From an uncultured Verrucomicrobiota bacterium (GTDB lineage: Bacteria > Verrucomicrobiota > Verrucomicrobiia > Chthoniobacterales > SZAS-18), in assembly GCA_937871685.1 (NCBI GenBank), contig CALMOL010000447.1, forward strand, positions 1 through 9,996: DNA of 9,996 nt, read 5' to 3'. The notes beneath the pieces were generated by a model. It saw nothing but the letters and a program-made list of their open reading frames with translations, did no database searches and was not told the DNA's origin. This document shows, one piece after another, positions 6,709 through 9,996 of the stretch; the first letter of the stretch is position 1, and every line of letters begins with the position of its first letter. Position numbers and translations under genes: made by a program.

Positions 6709-7628
6709 CGCCGGTTCCAGCGCGTCTGGTCGTAGCCCGTGCCGATGTCGTAGCTCACGTTGCCGATCACGTCGGAGCGGATCGGCAGCTCGCCGCGCAG
6801 GCCGGCCGTGGCGCGGGTGGAGCGCGCGGTGAAGCCATCGCGGCCGCCAAAGCGGGACTCGCTGGAAAGCACGTCCCCATAAACCTCCATCGCCGACCCG
6901 GCGACTTTGTAGTTGAACGCGCCATACACCGACTGCCGCTCCTCGCGCGGGATCACCGGCCGCGCGGCGACCGGGCCGAACGAGGTGCTCAGCGTGCGCG
7001 AGCGCAGCGTGAGGGTGTCACGGTTCGTGTAGCTCGCGCCGACGGTCACGGAAAGCTTGTCGTTCCCCCAACCGGCGAGGATCGAGGCCGACTGGAAGTC
7101 GCCGCCCTTCGCGCCGCGCGACGATTGGAAGCCGTAGAGCAGGTCGATCTCAACGCCGCGGAAGGGGAGCGTGCCGGGAGCGCCGCGGGTGATGACGTTC
7201 ACCACGCCGGCCGTTCCGTCGGAGCCGTAGGCAGGATAGGAACCGCCCTTGAGGACTTCGATGTGATCGACTGCGCCGACCGGGATGGCGCCAAGGTCGG
7301 CGAAACCATAGGCCCGGCGGCCGTTGATGAGCGTGAGCGTGTTCTGGGTGCCGAGGCCGAGGAGGTTAACGCGCGCGCCAGAGGATCCATCAAGGGAAAG
7401 CCCGCCGAGGTTCTGAGGCTCAAGGCGAAGGCCCTCAAGCGGAATGGGTGAGCCGGACTTCGTCAGAAAATCACCGCTGTAAACGCTTGCCGGAAGCGCA
7501 CCCTCAGCTTCGGACCGCAAGATTCTGTTATCAAAAACCCAACCGCCTCGCGCCTCCGCCTCCTGCGCAAAGGCACGAACAGCCAAAAGGGCGGCGCAAG
7601 CGCCGAAGGCGAGCAGGGAAGTCTTCAT
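6705..7628 (-). CDS. Truncated TonB-dependent receptor (plug domain and short remnant of barrel)
   Basis: The product has 307 aa from the ATG at 7628, chosen because a signal peptide starts there (KTSLLAFGACAALLAVRAFAQ); the in-frame start at 7676 only adds Arg-rich sequence. Residues about 30-150 form a TonB-receptor plug: ARVNLLGLGTQNTLTLINGR (85-104), GAIPVGAVDHIEVLKGG (113-129), SYPAYGSDGTAGVVNVITR (130-148). Residues 155-307 contain amphipathic strands that resemble the first barrel strands. Complete receptors usually have 700-1000 residues and a 22-strand barrel ending in an aromatic residue; this one stops at TRWNRR. It may be a decayed, internally deleted receptor or a retained plug-only protein. 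The frame is intact and the stop codon overlaps the start of the GHL10 gene, which argues that translation is still used. No clear TonB box was recognised. The transported substrate is unknown. Confidence 0.82.
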   Translation of the reverse strand: MKTSLLAFGACAALLAVRAFAQEAEARGGWVFDNRILRSEAEGALPASVYSGDFLTKSGSPIPLEGLRLEPQNLGGLSLDGSSGARVNLLGLGTQNTLTLINGRRAYGFADLGAIPVGAVDHIEVLKGGSYPAYGSDGTAGVVNVITRGAPGTLPFRGVEIDLLYGFQSSRGAKGGDFQSASILAGWGNDKLSVTVGASYTNRDTLTLRSRTLSTSFGPVAARPVIPREERQSVYGAFNYKVAGSAMEVYGDVLSSESRFGGRDGFTARSTRATAGLRGELPIRSDVIGNVSYDIGTGYDQTRWNRR

Positions 7629-7647
7629 GGCGGGGATTCGCCGCGGA

Positions 7648-7663
7648 GCATCCGCCCGGATGC
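7648..7663. other. Small hairpin in the receptor gene leader
   Basis: GCATCC (7648-7653) pairs with GGATGC (7658-7663) across GCCC. It lies 20 bases upstream of the chosen minus-strand ATG at 7628. It could affect translation start, or it may simply reflect GC-rich sequence. Confidence 0.3.
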
Positions 7664-7706
7664 GGGCAGTGTCCATCGCGGAGAATGCGCCGCCGGCTTC
7701 CGCCGT

Positions 7707-7852
7707 TGTAGAGGCGGCTCTGTCCGCGAATGCGGGCGTGCCGCCTCAAGCTTCCTCCGGGGTGGCCGCTGCTTGCATCGTCTGCGACGGCGGCCACCCG
7801 GAGAAAAGTCACGGGCGGCACGTCCGCATTCGCGGACAGAGCCGCCTCTACA
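7707..7852. repeat. 146-bp nested inverted repeat (MITE/REP-like element)
   Basis: The outer arms are 39 bases each (7707-7745 and 7814-7852), beginning TGTAGAGGCGGCTCTGTCCG, and they are reverse complements with one mismatch (G7736 opposite T7823). A second palindrome is nested inside: CTCCGGGGTGGCCGC at 7755-7769 pairs with 7790-7803 apart from one bulged G. The whole element can fold into one long hairpin. Its right end is two bases from the stop codon of the cupredoxin gene, and it fills much of the 226-base gap before the receptor gene. The length, long terminal inverted repeats and lack of coding are typical of non-autonomous miniature elements or large REP-type repeats. A TA dinucleotide borders the GAGGCGG core on each side, as with TA-targeting IS630/mariner elements, but no longer target duplication is seen. 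As RNA it could protect the upstream transcript's 3' end or reduce readthrough. Confidence 0.85.
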
Positions 7853-7854
7853 GC

Positions 7855-8451
7855 TCAGCGCCGCGCACGCCGGGCGGCAAGCGCGAGCAGGCACAGCGCG
7901 CCGCCCGCGGCGATCACGGAGGGCTCCGGGATCACGTCGATGCGGGCGGTCATCGGGGAGTGGTTCGCGCAGTCGTAAAAGAGCGTAGCCGGCGCGTCCA
8001 TTGGCACGGTGAACGTGAGGGTGCCGCTCGTGGCGCCGTTGTTCGTCACGCCATTGTTGTAGGCGTTGCCGGTGCCGGTGCCCTGCACGGTCTTGATGAA
8101 GAACGGATGGGCCGGCCCCGACGTGATGTTGAACGTGTAGGTCTGCCCGCGCGTGAGCGTGAGGACGGGATTGTTCACGCCGTCGATGATGTAGGCCGAG
8201 TTGCCGGAGTTCGTGACCGTGAACGTGACGAGCGTGGCGTCCAGGGAGCCGCCGCTGGGAACGTTCGCGCTGCCCATGTCGCCGGCGCAGGAGCAGTGGT
8301 TGGTCTCGCGTCCGCACCCGCTTGGCACCGGCGGCGCGCCTTGCTCGAGCTGCAGCGGGCCGAAGCCCCCGGCGAGAGTGGCGGCGCGCAGCGGCGCGAG
8401 CGCGGCGCCGGCGAGGAGGAGGAAGAGGCCGAGGCGAAAGGGCGTTTTCAT
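7855..8451 (-). CDS. Small cupredoxin-like PEP-CTERM protein (putative type 1 copper site)
   Basis: The product has 198 aa from the ATG at 8451, chosen because a signal peptide begins there (KTPFRLGLFLLLAGAALAP, cleavage near residue 23); the in-frame upstream start lacks this. Residues about 70-173 resemble a cupredoxin beta-sandwich: strands around FTVTNSGNSAYIIDG, LTLTRGQTYTFNI, then PAHPFFIKT with His115, and the ending FYDCANHSPMTARIDV. The last gives Cys161, His164 and Met167 in a C-x2-H-x2-M pattern; with His115 these are the four expected ligands of a blue-copper centre. Residues 46-59 hold an extra cluster (CGRETNHCSCAGDM) of unknown role. Residues 174-198 are a PEP-CTERM tail: IPEPS, hydrophobic stretch, then ARRARR. 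The predicted location is the periplasm or outer surface after exosortase processing. The gene starts 40 bases after the stop of the M20 hydrolase gene. Copper binding and electron transfer are inferred from motif only. Confidence 0.8.
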   Translation of the reverse strand: MKTPFRLGLFLLLAGAALAPLRAATLAGGFGPLQLEQGAPPVPSGCGRETNHCSCAGDMGSANVPSGGSLDATLVTFTVTNSGNSAYIIDGVNNPVLTLTRGQTYTFNITSGPAHPFFIKTVQGTGTGNAYNNGVTNNGATSGTLTFTVPMDAPATLFYDCANHSPMTARIDVIPEPSVIAAGGALCLLALAARRARR

Positions 8452-8491
8452 GGGAGGTGGATGCGAGGTTGGGGCAAGCCGCGCTGGACCG

Positions 8492-9736
8492 TCAAGCCTT
8501 TTGCGCACCGCTGGTCGCCAACCACGCGAGGGTCTTTTCTGCGAGGCGGTCGAAGGCGCGCACGGCCAGCTCGAGGTGCTCCTCGCGCGTGTCCTCGATC
8601 CGGTTGTGCGAGATGCCGTGCAGGCTTTGGACGAACATCATCACGGTGGGAATGCCGCGGCGCGCCATCTCGGCGGCATCGTGCAGCGGGCCGGAGGGCA
8701 GGCGGTGCGACGGTCCGGCGACCTCGCGGACGGCTTCCTCGCAAAGGTCGATGAGGTGCGGATGAAACGGCGCGGGATCGATGCGCCAGATGCGCTCCCA
8801 CTCGACCGCGACTTCACCCTCGCGCGCGAACTCCTCAGACGCGGCCCGCGCGTTGGCGAGCATGGCGGCGAGCGCGGCGAGATCGAGGTGGCGCTGGTCG
8901 AGCGTGATCCGACATTCCTCCACCACGCTGGTGACGATGCCGGGCTTGGTGATGCACGAGCCGATGGTGCAAACGCCCCCGTGGCGCGCGGCGATGGAAT
9001 AAGTCTCCTGCGCCATCCGGCCGGCGGCGAGGAAGGCGTCGCGTCGCCGGTTCATCGGCGTGGAGCCGGAATGCGCGGCTTGACCGCGGAAGGTGATCGC
9101 GTGCCGCTCCACGCCAAAGGTGCCGAGCACCGCGCCGAGCGGGAGGCCGAGGTCGAGCAGCACCGGCCCCTGCTCGATGTGCAACTCGAGATATGCGCGG
9201 GCCTTTTCCAACTCGCGGCCGCTCTCCCGCGCGCGCTCCAGATCGATGCCGTGCGGGCGCAGCGCGTCGGCGAGGGAGACGCCGTCCCGGTCGCGCAAGG
9301 CGCGGGCCTCGGCGAGGTCGAGCGAGCCGGCGCACGCGGAGGATCCGAAGAGCGAGCGGCCGAAGCGCGCGCCTTCTTCATCGGCCCAGTCCACGAGCCG
9401 CACGGTGAGCGGCGGCGGATTCCCCGCGGCGAGGCGGCGCAGGATTTCCAGGCCGGCAAGGACGTTGAGGCAGCCGTCGAGCCAGCCACCGTTGGGCACG
9501 GAGTCGAGGTGGCCGCCGATGAGCAGCGCGTCCGGCGAGGCGCCCGGCAGCGTGGCCCAAAGGTTGCCGGCCTCGTCCTGACGCACTTCCACCGGCAGCG
9601 CCGCGAGCTTCTCGCGGAACCACGCGCGGGCCTTGGCCCACGTCGGCGTGAAGGCCAAGCGCTGCGCGCCGTCCGCGTCGCCGGTGAGAGCGCGCAATTC
9701 CTTGAGCTCGTCGAGGGTGCGGCGGGGAGAAAGCAT
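8492..9736 (-). CDS. M20-family Zn-dependent amidohydrolase (N-carbamoyl-L-amino acid hydrolase / allantoate amidohydrolase type)
   Basis: The product has 414 aa from the ATG at 9736, the usual family length; an in-frame ATG at 9892 would add 52 low-complexity residues unlike the family. These cytosolic enzymes use two metal ions to hydrolyse carbamoyl or ureido amides in purine, pyrimidine or hydantoin breakdown. Visible motifs are GGHLDSVPNGGWLDG (His76, Asp87), DWADEEGARFG (Glu120 general base, Glu121 ligand), ELHIEQGPVL (His186), GQAAHSGSTPM (219-228) with RRDA just after it, SGPLHDAAEM (His352) and GISHNRIEDT (His377). All expected ligands are present. Two positions differ from the common form: DGCLNVLAG where DG..GVLAG is usual, and SGPLHDA where SGAGHDA is usual. 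The exact substrate (N-carbamoyl amino acid, allantoate, ureidoglycolate, beta-ureidopropionate) cannot be read from sequence alone. No other purine or hydantoin gene is nearby. It is probably the first gene of the minus-strand run. Confidence 0.9.
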   Translation of the reverse strand: MLSPRRTLDELKELRALTGDADGAQRLAFTPTWAKARAWFREKLAALPVEVRQDEAGNLWATLPGASPDALLIGGHLDSVPNGGWLDGCLNVLAGLEILRRLAAGNPPPLTVRLVDWADEEGARFGRSLFGSSACAGSLDLAEARALRDRDGVSLADALRPHGIDLERARESGRELEKARAYLELHIEQGPVLLDLGLPLGAVLGTFGVERHAITFRGQAAHSGSTPMNRRRDAFLAAGRMAQETYSIAARHGGVCTIGSCITKPGIVTSVVEECRITLDQRHLDLAALAAMLANARAASEEFAREGEVAVEWERIWRIDPAPFHPHLIDLCEEAVREVAGPSHRLPSGPLHDAAEMARRGIPTVMMFVQSLHGISHNRIEDTREEHLELAVRAFDRLAEKTLAWLATSGAQKA

Positions 9737-9939
9737 GGCGGAAGGCGAAAGACGAGAAGCCAACGATGGGAACCGACAAGTCCGCTTGCTTCGGGACACG
9801 GCGGACCCTGCCGCGCGGCGAGTCGCGCCGACGGCGTTCCGACCGGCCGGCTTACCGGCCAAGAAGGGCGCGGCGCTTCGGCGGCGATGCACCGCCGCGG
9901 CGCAGCCACGTCCTCGCGAGCCTTTCCTGGCCGCTCACC
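9737..9939. other. Intergenic region upstream of the M20 hydrolase gene
   Basis: No convincing gene is seen in these 203 bases. Two short GC hairpins are present: GGCCGG (9845-9850) with CCGGCC (9855-9860), and CGGCGG (9879-9884) with CCGCCG (9892-9897). Neither has a T tail. GTCCGC (9780-9785) and GCGGAC (9801-9806) form a weaker inverted pair. The promoter of the minus-strand hydrolase gene should be in the part near 9740-9800, but no strong -35/-10 pair is evident. Confidence 0.4.
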
Positions 9940-9996
9940 TCAAGGCAGCTCATAGACCTCGACGAGGGCATTGCCGGCGGCGTTGTTGTTGCCGCG
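9940..9996 (-). CDS. C-terminal end of a protein gene (5' part outside window)
   Basis: On the minus strand the window edge starts in an open frame that reads RGNNNAAGNALVEVYELP and stops at TGA (complement of 9940-9942). An ending of the form G-x-ALVEVYEL is familiar from the C-termini of repeat-containing secreted proteins in Verrucomicrobiota, where beta-sandwich repeats end in this strand. With only 18 residues visible, the family cannot be assigned. It ends 204 bases before the M20 hydrolase start, on the same strand. Confidence 0.55.
   Translation of the reverse strand, partial: RGNNNAAGNALVEVYELP

Noticed and set aside
7531..8317. Repeated peptide IRGQSRLY in overlapping minus-strand and plus-strand frames
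   Set aside because: It is the translation of the two arms of the 146-bp inverted repeat and not a protein repeat.
9845..9860. GGCCGG-CTTA-CCGGCC hairpin as a terminator for the gene entering from the right
   Set aside because: Read on the minus strand, no U run follows the stem. It lies 80 bases past the stop and may be chance in GC-rich DNA.
8201..9955. 584-codon plus-strand open frame opposite the M20 hydrolase
   Set aside because: It spans parts of two minus-strand genes with clear motifs and an intergenic region. It shows no recognisable domain or signal.
1..9996. CRISPR array, tRNA, rRNA or transposase gene
   Set aside because: No regularly spaced direct repeats, no cloverleaf with CCA-like end and no DDE or serine/tyrosine recombinase motif was seen on either strand.

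Overview
The window is GC-rich, densely coded bacterial DNA and looks chromosomal. Two secreted proteins end in PEP-CTERM sorting tails. With a DUF4394 protein, a GHL10-type glycoside hydrolase, a TonB-receptor plug protein and start codons that lack Shine-Dalgarno sequences, this suggests a Gram-negative PVC-group bacterium, most likely a Verrucomicrobiota member of the Opitutales type. That placement is inference from gene content and style; there is no rRNA or other phylogenetic marker here.

Layout, left to right. (1) Bases 2-1495, plus strand: the C-terminal part of a subtilisin-like (S8) peptidase whose catalytic Ser lies at the very left edge and which ends in three S-layer-homology-like repeats; a strong intrinsic terminator follows. 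(2) 1644-2606, plus: a secreted DUF4394 protein with a PEP-CTERM tail, closed by a second strong hairpin that can serve both strands. (3) 2708-4592, minus: an apparent two-gene unit, a short HPF/RaiA-type ribosome-associated protein followed by the AAA+ replication-maintenance ATPase RarA/MgsA. (4) 4677-5594, plus: an NhaR-type LysR regulator divergent from the HPF gene; its 3' end overlaps the next minus-strand gene tail to tail. (5) 5563-9736, minus: an M20-family amidohydrolase, a small cupredoxin-like PEP-CTERM protein, a 146-bp nested inverted repeat, a strikingly short TonB-dependent-receptor-like protein, and a GHL10 glycoside hydrolase whose ATG overlaps the receptor stop codon (ATGA). 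(6) 9940-9996, minus: the last 18 codons of another gene entering from the right.

How the parts may work together: HPF, RarA and NhaR are all stress- or maintenance-related, so the divergent 4.6 kb region may be a stress-response module (inference). The surface proteins (S8-SLH peptidase, two PEP-CTERM proteins, receptor plug, GHL10 enzyme) point to a cell-surface programme of polymer processing and envelope decoration. The exosortase expected to process the PEP-CTERM tails is not in the window.

No tRNA, rRNA, CRISPR array, insertion-sequence transposase or phage gene was found. The most unusual items are the truncated TonB-receptor gene translationally coupled to the GHL10 gene, the 146-bp hairpin element between the cupredoxin and receptor genes, and the cupredoxin-like protein with an extra Cys/His cluster. 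I did not find a clear, wholly new multi-gene system.
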